Positions 1 to 8,376 of a stretch of DNA of 64,000 nucleotides are shown piece by piece. The DNA is from Candidatus Latescibacterota bacterium (GTDB lineage: Bacteria; Latescibacterota; UBA2968; UBA8231), in assembly GCA_022819745.1 (NCBI GenBank), contig JAJEGS010000048.1, forward strand, positions 20,425-84,424, given 5' to 3'. A program made the translations under genes and the position numbers. The stretch's first letter is position 1. Each line of letters opens with the position of its first letter. Below the pieces are notes generated by a model. That model was not told the DNA's origin. It did no database searches and saw nothing but the letters and a program-made list of their open reading frames with translations.

Positions 1-929
1 TAGTCGCCAAAGTCCACGCCCATGCCAGCTTCGACGTCGCCGTCGCCATTGTACGCCACGCCCGCGATGAGAGCGACGTCTTGGAAGGTGCCGTCGCCTT
101 GGTTTTGGAAGAGCACGTTGGGAGTTTCGTCGTTGGCGACAAAGAGGTCGCTATCGCCATCGGAATCGTAATCGACCGGCACTACGCCCAAGCCGTAATA
201 GCGGTTAGCGGCTGCCACGCCCGACGCTTGAGTGACGTCGGTAAATGCGCCGTCGCCTTCGTTGCGGTAGAGCACGTCTGGTGCGCCGACTAATCCCTTG
301 GGACCGCAATAGACTTGGAGGCCGCTGAAAAAGGTGCAGAGTTGTGGCTCAGCCGGTAGGTTTTCGGCGTCGAAGACGACGTAGTTGGCCGCGTAGAGGT
401 CGAGGTCGCCGTCGCGGTCGTAGTCGAAAAAGGCCGCGCTGGCGCTGTATTGATCGCCGCCAACGCCCGCTGCTTGGGTCGCATCGGCAAAGCGGTCATC
501 GCCGCGATTGCGATAGAGTACGTTGGCTCCGTAGTTGGTCACGTAGAGGTCCGGGCGGTTGTCGTTGTCGATGTCGCCCACGGCTACGCCCCCTCCCCAA
601 CCAGCGTCGCCGACTCCAGCTCCTCGGGTGATTTCCGCAAAAGTGCCGTCGCCGCGATTGCGGTAGAGCGCGTTGCCCGGCCCCGAGCGGTCTCGGTACG
701 TGGCAAAGGTGGCCCCGTTGACTATGTAGAGGTCGAAGTCGCCGTCGGAGTCGTGGTCGAAGAAGGCTGCGCCGCTGCCGTGGGACTCTAAGATGTAATG
801 CTTCTCTTTTCCGCCAAATACATTGCGGTAGGTGATGCCAGCGGCGGCGGTTTGGTCGCTAAATTTGGGTTGGGCGCGCAGGGGGAGGGCGCATAGCAGC
901 ACAGCGCAAAACAGCGGAAAGACGCGCAA
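1..929 (-). CDS. VCBS/FG-GAP repeat secreted protein (partial, C-terminus outside window)
   Basis: The minus strand stays open from a TTG at 927-929 to the window edge, about 309 codons, so the C-terminus is missing. An in-frame stop lies just before the TTG, which makes it the only sensible start. The N-terminus is a hydrophobic signal peptide ending LRAQ. After it come repeated acidic calcium-binding blocks such as FFDHDSDGDFDLYIVNG, VGDIDNDNRPDLYVTNYG and FFDYDRDGDLDLYAANY, each near LYRNRGDGTF-type segments. This is the VCBS/FG-GAP (integrin-propeller-like, CRTAC1-type) pattern, so an exported, calcium-stabilised beta-propeller is expected. It is last in a leftward operon with the HEAT, DUF4159 and FlgT-like genes. 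The surface role is inferred; substrate unknown. Confidence 0.85.
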   Translation of the reverse strand, partial: MRVFPLFCAVLLCALPLRAQPKFSDQTAAAGITYRNVFGGKEKHYILESHGSGAAFFDHDSDGDFDLYIVNGATFATYRDRSGPGNALYRNRGDGTFAEITRGAGVGDAGWGGGVAVGDIDNDNRPDLYVTNYGANVLYRNRGDDRFADATQAAGVGGDQYSASAAFFDYDRDGDLDLYAANYVVFDAENLPAEPQLCTFFSGLQVYCGPKGLVGAPDVLYRNEGDGAFTDVTQASGVAAANRYYGLGVVPVDYDSDGDSDLFVANDETPNVLFQNQGDGTFQDVALIAGVAYNGDGDVEAGMGVDFGD

Positions 930-962
930 GGCTTAGATGCTGTGTGAAAGCGCCCGATCGGC

Positions 963-991
963 TATCCGCAGATAAACGCAGATGGACGCAG
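963..991. repeat. 10-bp-periodic CGCAGATGGA-type repeat, copy 1
   Basis: TATCCGCAGATAAACGCAG followed by ATGGACGCAG: an imperfect tandem of the 10-bp unit CGCAGATGGA in the gap between the HEAT and VCBS genes. The same leader and unit recur near 24723 and 25679. Confidence 0.6.
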
Positions 992-1006
992 GGGCGAAGG
1001 AAGCTG

Positions 1007-1825
1007 TCACGGGGCGACCGCGTAATTTAGGCCCGTGAGCAAGTGCAATGCTTCTTTGGCGGCCTCGTGGTCGGGGCCTTCGCGCTCGGCGAACATGCGC
1101 TCTAGCGGCCTTACGGCTGTGGTGTCGCCGATGCGGCCGAGGGTGCGGGCGCTCTCCGCGCGGACCCAGATGTTGTCGTCGGTCAAGGCGAGGCACAGCG
1201 CGTCGAGCGCGCGGTGCGTCCGGTGGTGTCCCAATAGCTGTGCAGCGATGTAGCGCACATTGTCGTCGCGGTCGCGTAGAGCGGCGAGGACCGCCGCTTC
1301 GGCCTCCGAGGTCCACAGAAACTGAAGCGCGGCGAGGGCCTGTCGGCGCACCGAGGGGATGGTATCCGCCAAGGCGCGCACTAAGAAGGGGACGGCCGTG
1401 GTATCGCGGAGATTGCCCAAGCTCCAAGCTGCTGCACCGCGCACCTCGGAGACCGGGTCGTCGGCGAGGACGTTGGCTAAGGTTGTGTGGAGACGGGGAT
1501 CATCGAGCTGGCCGAGGGCGCGGACGGCCTGTTCGCGGACATAGCGGTTGTCGTCGCGAAGGAGCGATTTGAGGAAGGGGGTGGCGCACGGGTCGCCGAT
1601 TTGGCCGAGGATTTGGGCGGTAATGTAGCGCAGGCTATCGCTGCCGGTGGTTGCGCGGTCCAGCAAAGGCTCGACGGCCGCGCCGCCTAGTTGCACTAAG
1701 GCGTGGCTGGCATCGAGGCGGACTTGACGCCGCGAATCGGCGAGTTGGTCGATGTAGTACTCGGCCTGTTGTGCGGCGCAGCTCAATAGGCTGACGCAGA
1801 GGCTTGCTAGGGCGAGCTTGGACAT
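1007..1825 (-). CDS. HEAT-repeat lipoprotein
   Basis: 272 aa. The first ~17 residues form a lipoprotein signal ending in the lipobox LLSC, so the mature protein should be lipid-anchored in the envelope. From about residue 25 onwards it is a run of ~31-residue helical repeats with the consensus ALGQLGDPRA..L...L.DD...VR..A, for instance HALVQLGGAAVEPLLDRA and ARTLGRIGDTTAVRPLERM. These are HEAT/PBS-lyase-type repeats, normally protein-protein scaffolds. No catalytic motif is seen. It lies between the DUF4159 gene and the VCBS gene on the same strand. No strong ribosome-binding site is visible; the start was chosen by the signal peptide. Confidence 0.85.
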   Translation of the reverse strand: MSKLALASLCVSLLSCAAQQAEYYIDQLADSRRQVRLDASHALVQLGGAAVEPLLDRATTGSDSLRYITAQILGQIGDPCATPFLKSLLRDDNRYVREQAVRALGQLDDPRLHTTLANVLADDPVSEVRGAAAWSLGNLRDTTAVPFLVRALADTIPSVRRQALAALQFLWTSEAEAAVLAALRDRDDNVRYIAAQLLGHHRTHRALDALCLALTDDNIWVRAESARTLGRIGDTTAVRPLERMFAEREGPDHEAAKEALHLLTGLNYAVAP

Positions 1826-1840
1826 GGGCGGTTTAAGTGA

Positions 1841-1879
1841 AAGCAGGTGTCGAGAATTGGAAACCCGACACCTGCTTTG
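1841..1879 (-). terminator. Hairpin between the DUF4159 and HEAT genes
   Basis: Perfect 13-bp inverted repeat, AAAGCAGGTGTCG and its complement, with a 13-nt loop. It sits between the stop of the DUF4159 gene and the start of the HEAT gene. The minus-strand T-tract is poor (CTTTCACTT), so it may be an mRNA-stability hairpin or partial attenuator rather than a full terminator. Confidence 0.5.
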
Positions 1880-1900
1880 AAATTGGCTTTGTAGGAAAGC

Positions 1901-3112
1901 CTAGTTGACCATCTGCATGAGGCGTTGAGTGATCGATCCTTCCTGCGTCAGGGCGTAGATAATGACGTTGACCGCCATTTGTAGCTGGCGCGTAGAGTCC
2001 CCACCGCGCACATCGTTTTCCCAGCCCCAGCCGCCGTCGCCGGGCGTGATGCTCGCTAGCCTACCTTTGATGTAATGGCCGAGCAGATAGTTCCAGGGCC
2101 TGACTCCTGACTTACCCTGACTCAACGAAGGACTATAGCCAAAAGGCATGCCTCCACTCATGTCGAAGAAGGCAGTATAGACGGGATGATCCTCGGGCAG
2201 GCGCTCAGACCAGAAGTCTTTGCCGCGGATTAGGCCGCCGTATTTTTCCAGTGCCTCGCCGTAGATCCCGCTAAACGTAAAACCACCCGACATTAAGTAC
2301 TGAGCCAAGTTGGCCATTTCGGCCTCGGTGGGCGCACCTTGCGGCAGGATGATGGGTACTTCCATTAGGCGCGGGTCGTCGAACGTGACGAAGCCGAGGA
2401 ACTCGGCCTTGAGGCCGGTGTACTCGTTGAGCACGTCGCGTAGCCGATCAATGGTTTGGACGCGGAGCGTGACCGTGCCATAGCCTGTGGTACCGCCAGC
2501 CAATGCCCGCGAGGACATGACTTGGGCCAGCTTGACAAAGCCCTTGATGGCCTGCTTGTCCGTGGCGTCTTGGACGATAATGGCGCGGTAGCGACCAGTG
2601 TCCATGTCGTTGACATCGAGCATTTCCAGCCCCATGTCGATTTTGTGTTCGGAGGTGCGGGTGCTGGTCACAGCCGCGGCCGTCAGCTTCGGCTCGATAG
2701 TCATGGTACCCGTTGGGCTGAAGGCGGATTGTCCAGAAAGGCGAATCCCCGAGCCGCTGACGCCGGCGATGAGGCTGCGGGTGTTGAACGAGGCCGTGGC
2801 CTGTACTTGGTCCATGCGCGCTTGCGCTAGCTGGACTTCGCGGCGCGCGAGCTGGCGCTTGGGCTGGGGGATTTTGCGCAGTTCCAGCGGCTTGGTCAGC
2901 CGCGGCTCGCGCTTGATGAATTTGGTCGTTAGGGGCCGTGGTGCCTTCTTTTCATCTTCCTTAAAGGGGTTGATCGCAACGACGATTAGGACGAGGGCCA
3001 CAGCAGAAGCTAGGGCTATAAAGAAACCCCGACGCAGGCGGCGAACCAGACTGTCGAGATCAAAATCCTGAGTGGGCGAAGTAAAGCGCGTGGAGACCCA
3101 TTTTTTACTCAT
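1901..3112 (-). CDS. TonB-like membrane-anchored DUF4159 protein
   Basis: 403 aa. A ~28-residue cytoplasmic segment precedes one membrane helix at about 29-48. A Pro/Lys/Arg-rich linker follows (about 55-92, e.g. KKAPRPLTTKF, ELRKIPQPKRQ), which is the layout of TonB/TolA energy transducers. The C-terminal ~200 residues look like DUF4159: a FVTFDDPRL-like strand, HPVYTAFFDMSGGMPFG, GHYIKGRLASI, GWGWEND, and a final NVIIYALT helix. The start codon overlaps the end of the upstream FlgT-like gene by 4 bp, so the two are translationally coupled. The DUF4159 match is from remembered family features. The energy-transducer role is inference: the TonB transmembrane Ser/His pair is not evident. Confidence 0.72.
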   Translation of the reverse strand: MSKKWVSTRFTSPTQDFDLDSLVRRLRRGFFIALASAVALVLIVVAINPFKEDEKKAPRPLTTKFIKREPRLTKPLELRKIPQPKRQLARREVQLAQARMDQVQATASFNTRSLIAGVSGSGIRLSGQSAFSPTGTMTIEPKLTAAAVTSTRTSEHKIDMGLEMLDVNDMDTGRYRAIIVQDATDKQAIKGFVKLAQVMSSRALAGGTTGYGTVTLRVQTIDRLRDVLNEYTGLKAEFLGFVTFDDPRLMEVPIILPQGAPTEAEMANLAQYLMSGGFTFSGIYGEALEKYGGLIRGKDFWSERLPEDHPVYTAFFDMSGGMPFGYSPSLSQGKSGVRPWNYLLGHYIKGRLASITPGDGGWGWENDVRGGDSTRQLQMAVNVIIYALTQEGSITQRLMQMVN

Positions 3113-4134
3113 AGTGACCTCCTCGAAGGACGTTTGGGGGAAATGACCCGGTCTTGGACCTGTAGGCCATCTCCGCGTTTTTTGAGCTTCTTATCGAGTT
3201 TGCGCAGCCGAGCGATGGCCGTGGTAGAATCCACGTCAACCACCTCTATTTGCCCCACTTTTTGCTGCGATGGCCTAGGCCGCCACACATCGAACCGCAT
3301 TCGCTTTGTCAGCCCGTGCCGACCACCGATGTTTAGCTGGACGTGGGGTTTTCCTTTCCGTTCGGGTAAGATGGCTGCTATACGGCCCTCTAGCGGCAAA
3401 TTCGCGTCTAGGTCGGGTGCTATATCGTCCGCTAGCCCCTTTAACACCCCCCGGATAATGGTGAGGTCGCTGCTGGGCTTGGAGACAAACCAACGCTCGG
3501 CGACGTTGAGTGCGCGTTCTGTGGCGGGATCAGCCATTTGCAAGCGGAGAAGATCGGCTAGGAAAGCCTGTGTCAAACCAGGATGTGATGCGCCTGGATA
3601 CTTCCAAGTATTATAAAGGAATAGCTGTTGGTCATAAGGTATCACGGCTGAGGAGTCGCGCAAGTCCGACCAGAAAATTTTGTCGCGGTGTAAATCCTCC
3701 AGCTTGACTTCGAGTTGACAGACGATGGAGGGCAGGGAAATCACCTCGTAAGACTGGTCTTCGCTTGGGCCTCTATCGTCTAATAGGCCCATGTTTTCGT
3801 AGTAATGAATGACTTGGTTGTGGTATGTTTTATGGGCTTTGTTGAAAGTGAAATGGGCGATGTAATCGATGGATTCTTGCCCTGTGGGATCGCGGGCCTC
3901 GCGGATGCTCCGCAAGCGCACGACGCGGAAGCGGCCCAAGTCGGTAAAGACATCTCTGATCGCGCGTTCGATTTCCAACATCAGGCGGGGATGTTGTTCG
4001 GCGAGGTGGACGGGCAGGATCTCTTGATCGACGAGATTGGTAAAGACCAAGCCGATGGTGTAGATGTGCGGCTGGGCGTTGGCCGGCTGGCCCCCGAATA
4101 CGAGGACCGATCCAATTATGAAGAGATATTGCAC
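3109..4134 (-). CDS. Secreted protein with FlgT-C/CsgG-like features
   Basis: 341 aa with an N-terminal signal peptide (cleavage near ANAQ, residue ~20). The N-terminal half contains IYTIGLVFTNLVDQEI and FTDLGRFRVVRLRSI, resembling periplasmic CsgG/FlgT-type folds that open with a vulnerable-protein-like alpha/beta segment. The C-terminal part, GRIAAILPERKGKPHVQLN through GLTKRMRFDVWRP to GQIEVVDVDSTTAIARL, resembles the small beta domain at the end of FlgT. It is the first gene of the leftward operon, with a 4-bp overlap into the DUF4159 gene. I do not recognise the family with certainty; no flagellar genes lie nearby, so a role in a non-flagellar envelope complex is more likely. Confidence 0.55.
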   Translation of the reverse strand: MQYLFIIGSVLVFGGQPANAQPHIYTIGLVFTNLVDQEILPVHLAEQHPRLMLEIERAIRDVFTDLGRFRVVRLRSIREARDPTGQESIDYIAHFTFNKAHKTYHNQVIHYYENMGLLDDRGPSEDQSYEVISLPSIVCQLEVKLEDLHRDKIFWSDLRDSSAVIPYDQQLFLYNTWKYPGASHPGLTQAFLADLLRLQMADPATERALNVAERWFVSKPSSDLTIIRGVLKGLADDIAPDLDANLPLEGRIAAILPERKGKPHVQLNIGGRHGLTKRMRFDVWRPRPSQQKVGQIEVVDVDSTTAIARLRKLDKKLKKRGDGLQVQDRVISPKRPSRRSL

Positions 4135-4225
4135 GGGATTAAATCATGCGCGTCGCAGTGGAAAATCAGTGTATTGCATTTGCTTATGATATAATTTGGA
4201 TGATCTCGCAGAGCAACTTTTTTTC

Positions 4226-4255
4226 TTGACAACCCTTTGACAGGGGTTTTATTAT
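4226..4255 (+). promoter_or_regulatory. Sigma-70-type promoter for the rightward envelope cluster
   Basis: TTGACA at 4226-4231, 18-bp spacer, TATTAT at 4250-4255, about 48 bp upstream of the CBM9-like gene's ATG. Near-consensus hexamers in the divergent intergenic region make this a likely promoter. Confidence 0.65.
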
Positions 4256-4303
4256 GAACCGTTCAAATCGCTCGTCCACTTCTCAAGCTAAGGAGATGCA
4301 GTA

Positions 4304-5260
4304 ATGAAGAAGCTGACTCTTTTGGCTGCGATTGCAGCCCTTTGCGTTACGACGCTGGCCAATGCCCAGCCGCCGATACGCTACTTCGACTTACCCAAGT
4401 TCACCCAACCCCCCACGCTCGACGGCGACCGCATGACGGTTCCCGATGAGTGGGCTGGTGCGCTAGAATTTCCCTGCTCGCCGAGCCAGGTTCAACTCGA
4501 TGGTCAAGAGTATGGCTGGCGCAGTATAGAGCAGCAGTCCAGCGAAGTCAGCACCAACCAGCTCAATGAAAACGGCGAGACCGAAGTAGCTGGTGAAGGC
4601 CGCACCGACGCCGATTTCTCTTCGGTAATCTTGCAGGCTTGGGACGACGATGCCCTGTACTACATCACTGAGGTTAGCGATAATGTCCGCGACACCGAGG
4701 GCGGAGGTGAGGCCCGGGCTTGGTGGGAGCGCGACAGCATGTCTCTCTACCTCGACCTGAACAACGAGGACTGCGCGTGCGGCGACCCGGCCCCGGCTAG
4801 CTACGTCAACCTGAACGTAGTCAACTTCATGGCCGTGCCCTTTGGCTCGAACGAGCTGTCTGTCTGCCTAATCACTACTGTGGACAATGCGCGCGTGGAT
4901 GTCCACGATCCCGACGCGCTTGAGGGGTTTGAATACGGCTTCCGCGATGCCGGCGACGAGTTCGGCGACACTGGGGATGCGGACTACGTGATTGAAGGCA
5001 GGTTGCCGTGGGATACCTTCCTGCGCAACGGTAACCTCTTTGAAGCCCCCACGGTTGGTTCTGAGATGGGCTTTACTTGGCTAGCGGTTGATTCCGATGG
5101 CGAAGATGGTTACGGCGGCCAAATTCAGTGCGTGGCTTGGGCGGGCGGCAACATGTCCGAGTTTGCCAACTGGGTCTTTGTGGATACGCCGGCTGGCCCG
5201 ACAGGCACGGCGGTCGAGGAAGATTCTTGGGGCCGTGTAAAGGAGACCTTCGTCCAGTAA
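4304..5260 (+). CDS. Secreted CBM9/DOMON-like sugar-binding-fold protein
   Basis: 318 aa. A Sec signal peptide ends near residue 21 (TLANAQ). The mature part begins with the typical CBM9-like opening APTLDGDRMTVPDEWAGALEF and continues with paired beta strands, LQAWDDDALYYITEVSDN, a WWERDSMSLYLDLNN block and a final DYVIEGRLPWDTF plus MGFTWLAVDSDGEDG. This order of motifs is characteristic of carbohydrate-family-9-like / DOMON-like domains. RBS AAGGAG lies 9 nt upstream. It stands alone between its own promoter and a strong terminator, so it is probably an abundant single-gene transcript. Ligand unknown; sugar or heme binding are both possible for this fold. Confidence 0.72.
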   Translation: MKKLTLLAAIAALCVTTLANAQPPIRYFDLPKFTQPPTLDGDRMTVPDEWAGALEFPCSPSQVQLDGQEYGWRSIEQQSSEVSTNQLNENGETEVAGEGRTDADFSSVILQAWDDDALYYITEVSDNVRDTEGGGEARAWWERDSMSLYLDLNNEDCACGDPAPASYVNLNVVNFMAVPFGSNELSVCLITTVDNARVDVHDPDALEGFEYGFRDAGDEFGDTGDADYVIEGRLPWDTFLRNGNLFEAPTVGSEMGFTWLAVDSDGEDGYGGQIQCVAWAGGNMSEFANWVFVDTPAGPTGTAVEEDSWGRVKETFVQ

Positions 5261-5290
5261 TCAATAGCCTCTGGATAGATTTTAACAAAG

Positions 5291-5328
5291 ACGGGAAGCG
5301 GCTTGACGCCTGCTTCCCGTTTTTTTTT
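5291..5328 (+). terminator. Rho-independent terminator
   Basis: Stem ACGGGAAGC / GCTTCCCGT with a 12-nt loop, followed by an unbroken run of about nine T residues, 30 bp after the CBM9-like stop codon. Confidence 0.9.
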
Positions 5329-5329
5329 C

Positions 5330-5359
5330 TTGACCCGCGAGCTTAGGCAAACCTATGTT
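5330..5359 (+). promoter_or_regulatory. Probable promoter of the outer-membrane protein cluster
   Basis: TTGACC at 5330-5335, 18-bp spacer, TATGTT at 5354-5359, directly after the terminator and 55 bp before the next ATG. A moderate match. Confidence 0.45.
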
Positions 5360-5413
5360 CTCGCCCATTAATCTTCAGGTTGCTCAATATGACTCGCGAG
5401 GCGAGGGGTTTTC

Positions 5414-8374
5414 ATGCTGTGTTTTCTAAAATGCCGTGTTGTCAAGGGCTGGGTGGTCTTATTCGCGCTGGCTTGGGCTGGTCTGTCCGCGCCAGTGGAG
5501 GCGCAGCGCCACCCCGAATCCGCCGGTCCGCTGCCTTATTACGACCCTACTCTTGGCACGCCTAAAGATCCCCCGTGGAAAAAGCGCCCCCCCTTTCTGC
5601 GCGGTCCCCAAGACCGCTATGATCGAGGGTTGGGAAGGGCGTTCCTCAACGCCGCAATCAGCGTCCCCTATCTCAACTACGCCGACGAAAAGTACATTGC
5701 TTACTACCGCGAGACCGTTGCTTGGGCTGCCCCGTCGGGTCGCTCGCTAAGTACCCGCAACGTGGGTTGGGACCGGATGGGCAACTATATGGGCGGCGGC
5801 TATCGGCGGCTCCTGACGATAGAAGAGTCGCGCAGTGGCAACGACTTTAGTGGGTATAGCTATATCGACCACAAGTATCGGTCGTTCCGGATCGGTCACT
5901 ATACTCACAAGGATTTACACTGGACCGCCACGGTGGGCCATGTGACCACAAGATCAGATGTGCGCACTATATTCACGCCACTCACGCTGACCAGTAGCAA
6001 GATGAACGTGCTGCGCATGGATATCAACTACAAGGAGCGAGAGCGGGCGACTCTGTTATACTCGCGCGGTGGCGATCACTCGGGTGCCCAGCTATTCTCT
6101 AAATGGGCGTTTGGCCAAGAGGGGGACGACGCTTGGGACAACTCACCGGTACTGCTCTTTGGTGGCCACTGGCAGCACGAAGTAAGTAGCTTCGCCAGCG
6201 TTGGCGGAACCCTGATCAACCAGATTATGGCTTCGCCGGCCCTGTCGCGCACTAGCGCTTGGCGCGGCGATTTGCCCTATGAGATGCTCGGCCCCAAGAC
6301 TATCCGCGTCTTCGTAGCCGACGATTCGCCCGACGACGCCCGGGCTAATGCCATTGTCTATGGGGTGGACATCGTCCTCGAAGGCGAGCGCAACACACAG
6401 TCGGTGCGCTTAACCAGCCTCGACGACGACCCGGACTACGACCCACTGTTAGAAGCTGGACCACCGGAGGGTGGTAGCGTCCGCGTCGGCGGTGGACACG
6501 AGGCCGAGGGCAAGGTGCCGGTGGTTTACACCTTCGTCCTTCCGGCGGACGTGACGGTGCGCTCGGCGCGATTTGTCGCCGATGTGGCTGGCGACTACCG
6601 AGTCGGCGTCAGTCAGACCCACGACTTCTTCAGTATTGACCGCCGAGGCACCGCGGCGATCACCGAGTCGGCTTGGCCAGCTCCCATCACTAGAAGTAAC
6701 GAGCGGGCCATTCGGCGTCCGTTCAAGTGGTACACGGACGAAGACGAGGAGATATACTATACCGTTGTCCGCGCCGATGGCAGCGACAGCAGCGGCGCAA
6801 ACCGGCGGATGGTCTCCTTTGATTACGGCATCCCCACTGGGCAGAGCTTAGCCTCGATTAACTATCAGGTTGAGTTAGTAGGGCTGGAAGTCAGCGGCGA
6901 GATGGCGCACAACCTGCAAAATTTCATGTTCCCGATCGGCAATAACGAAGGCGAGCGCAGCAGTGAGCGCGCCTTTGCGTGGTGGGTCAAGGGCATCAAG
7001 GATATAGCCGCCGGCTTGGCGTTGGGTGGCGAGATATACCGCATGGAGCCTGACTACGGCGGCGGCTATGACAGCTACCGAGGTGGCATGGCCTTCCACT
7101 ACGATGGGCAGCCTGCTCCCGGAGAGAGAGTCAATACGGTCACTGAGGAGTTTCCCCTCCACGAGGATAACGACGATCATGATGCCTTCTCCGACGAGCA
7201 CACTAACGATACGGCTACTGCCGAGCCGCGCACGTTGTATCCGGGCTTTCCCAATGCCCAAGTGTACCCCGGCCTCGACGAGAACGTCGACAACATCCCC
7301 GACGTAGATCGTAACGAAAACTTCATCGTCGATTGGGAAGAGGCCTTTCTGACCTACGATTCAGAGCCGCCCGAATTTGTCTATGGTATCGACTTCAACA
7401 ACAACAATGTGCCCGACTTCCGCGAGAACGACAATAAGCCGGACTATCCCTATCCACGCGACCAAAGGGGCCAGCACATCTTTCTCCGCTATGACCGCTT
7501 GGGGCGCTTGGGCGAGTTCATCAGCATAGGCCGCTACGACAACAGGCAGATCGCCGGCCCGGGCAAGTCTGAAGGGCTTTACTTCCGCTACGCCTATGAG
7601 TTGGAGAAGCGCGGCGTTGGCGCACTGAGGATCAACTTCGATGCCAAGCAGGTCAAAGACGACATCCCGGATCACACCTACGTGTACCGAGTGCCCATTG
7701 ACGATGTCGAAGTCATCAACTGGTTTAACGAACCGGACGGCCCACCCGAGCTCGCGGGCTTTTGGCGACCGGCGACGCCGGACGAACTGTTGATGCGCGA
7801 CAGCTTTGTGCATCTCCTCTTTTTTGATAGCACCTATCAGGGCTTTCGCGGCTTCAACATTGAAAACGGCTTCCTGTGGCAGCGCAACAGCCAAGCCGAA
7901 ATTGAGCTTGAGGACGGCAGTGGGTTGTTGCAGCCCCAAGACGTGCGTTCGCGTTTTTCTTTTGTCAACAAGATCGACTACACCCGTAGCTGGGGTGCCT
8001 TCAGCGTCACGCCTAAGTTGAAGCATCGGACGATAGTTGAGCAGGTCGATAGCGAAGATACCCCGCGGCAATCGTACAGCGACTTCATTCCCATCGTAAT
8101 GGGAGAGTACAAACTCACGCCCAAGACCAGCTTTCAGCTAGGCGTACAGGGGCTACCCTTGCTACCGTTTAAGCACTGGGATCGCGCCTTTGAGGATGGG
8201 ACGTATAGTCAGACCGATTATCTTGCTATGCTGAGCATCACCGCAGACTACTTTGGCATCCGCGACAATTCGATATTCTTCGGCTACCAGCGCACGCGGC
8301 GGGATTTTAGCCATGAAGGGCGGCCCGATTCCAAACAGGGCATTCTCTTCGTAGAGCTGATATCCCCTTTCTAA
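5414..8374 (+). CDS. Large outer-membrane protein with Ca-binding linker, paralog A
   Basis: 986 aa. Signal peptide of ~30 residues ending VEAQ; RBS GAGGGG just upstream. N-terminal block DRMGNYMGGGYRRLL and VLLFGGHW, then DDSPDDARA, a central region with VVRADGSDSSG and SFDYGIPTGQSL, an acidic linker at about residues 620-690 (DENVDNIPDVDRNENF, GIDFNNNNVPDFRENDN) that looks like thrombospondin-type-3/EF-hand calcium loops, and a C-terminal antiparallel-strand region. The last residue is Phe (VELISPF), as for BAM-inserted barrels. It aligns end to end with the protein at 12367-15288. Family not recognised. Barrel and surface location are inferred from signal, terminal Phe and strand pattern. 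Confidence 0.75.
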   Translation: MLCFLKCRVVKGWVVLFALAWAGLSAPVEAQRHPESAGPLPYYDPTLGTPKDPPWKKRPPFLRGPQDRYDRGLGRAFLNAAISVPYLNYADEKYIAYYRETVAWAAPSGRSLSTRNVGWDRMGNYMGGGYRRLLTIEESRSGNDFSGYSYIDHKYRSFRIGHYTHKDLHWTATVGHVTTRSDVRTIFTPLTLTSSKMNVLRMDINYKERERATLLYSRGGDHSGAQLFSKWAFGQEGDDAWDNSPVLLFGGHWQHEVSSFASVGGTLINQIMASPALSRTSAWRGDLPYEMLGPKTIRVFVADDSPDDARANAIVYGVDIVLEGERNTQSVRLTSLDDDPDYDPLLEAGPPEGGSVRVGGGHEAEGKVPVVYTFVLPADVTVRSARFVADVAGDYRVGVSQTHDFFSIDRRGTAAITESAWPAPITRSNERAIRRPFKWYTDEDEEIYYTVVRADGSDSSGANRRMVSFDYGIPTGQSLASINYQVELVGLEVSGEMAHNLQNFMFPIGNNEGERSSERAFAWWVKGIKDIAAGLALGGEIYRMEPDYGGGYDSYRGGMAFHYDGQPAPGERVNTVTEEFPLHEDNDDHDAFSDEHTNDTATAEPRTLYPGFPNAQVYPGLDENVDNIPDVDRNENFIVDWEEAFLTYDSEPPEFVYGIDFNNNNVPDFRENDNKPDYPYPRDQRGQHIFLRYDRLGRLGEFISIGRYDNRQIAGPGKSEGLYFRYAYELEKRGVGALRINFDAKQVKDDIPDHTYVYRVPIDDVEVINWFNEPDGPPELAGFWRPATPDELLMRDSFVHLLFFDSTYQGFRGFNIENGFLWQRNSQAEIELEDGSGLLQPQDVRSRFSFVNKIDYTRSWGAFSVTPKLKHRTIVEQVDSEDTPRQSYSDFIPIVMGEYKLTPKTSFQLGVQGLPLLPFKHWDRAFEDGTYSQTDYLAMLSITADYFGIRDNSIFFGYQRTRRDFSHEGRPDSKQGILFVELISPF

Positions 8375-8376
8375 GG

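Noticed and set aside
4172..4195. TTGCAT ... TATAAT near the divergent region as a promoter
   Set aside because: The two hexamers are only ~10 bp apart, too close for sigma-70; the better TTGACA/TATTAT pair lies downstream.
7026..8071. Long antisense and alternate-frame reading frames within the large proteins
   Set aside because: They are shadows of high-GC coding sequence with no start context, and lie opposite strongly conserved genes.
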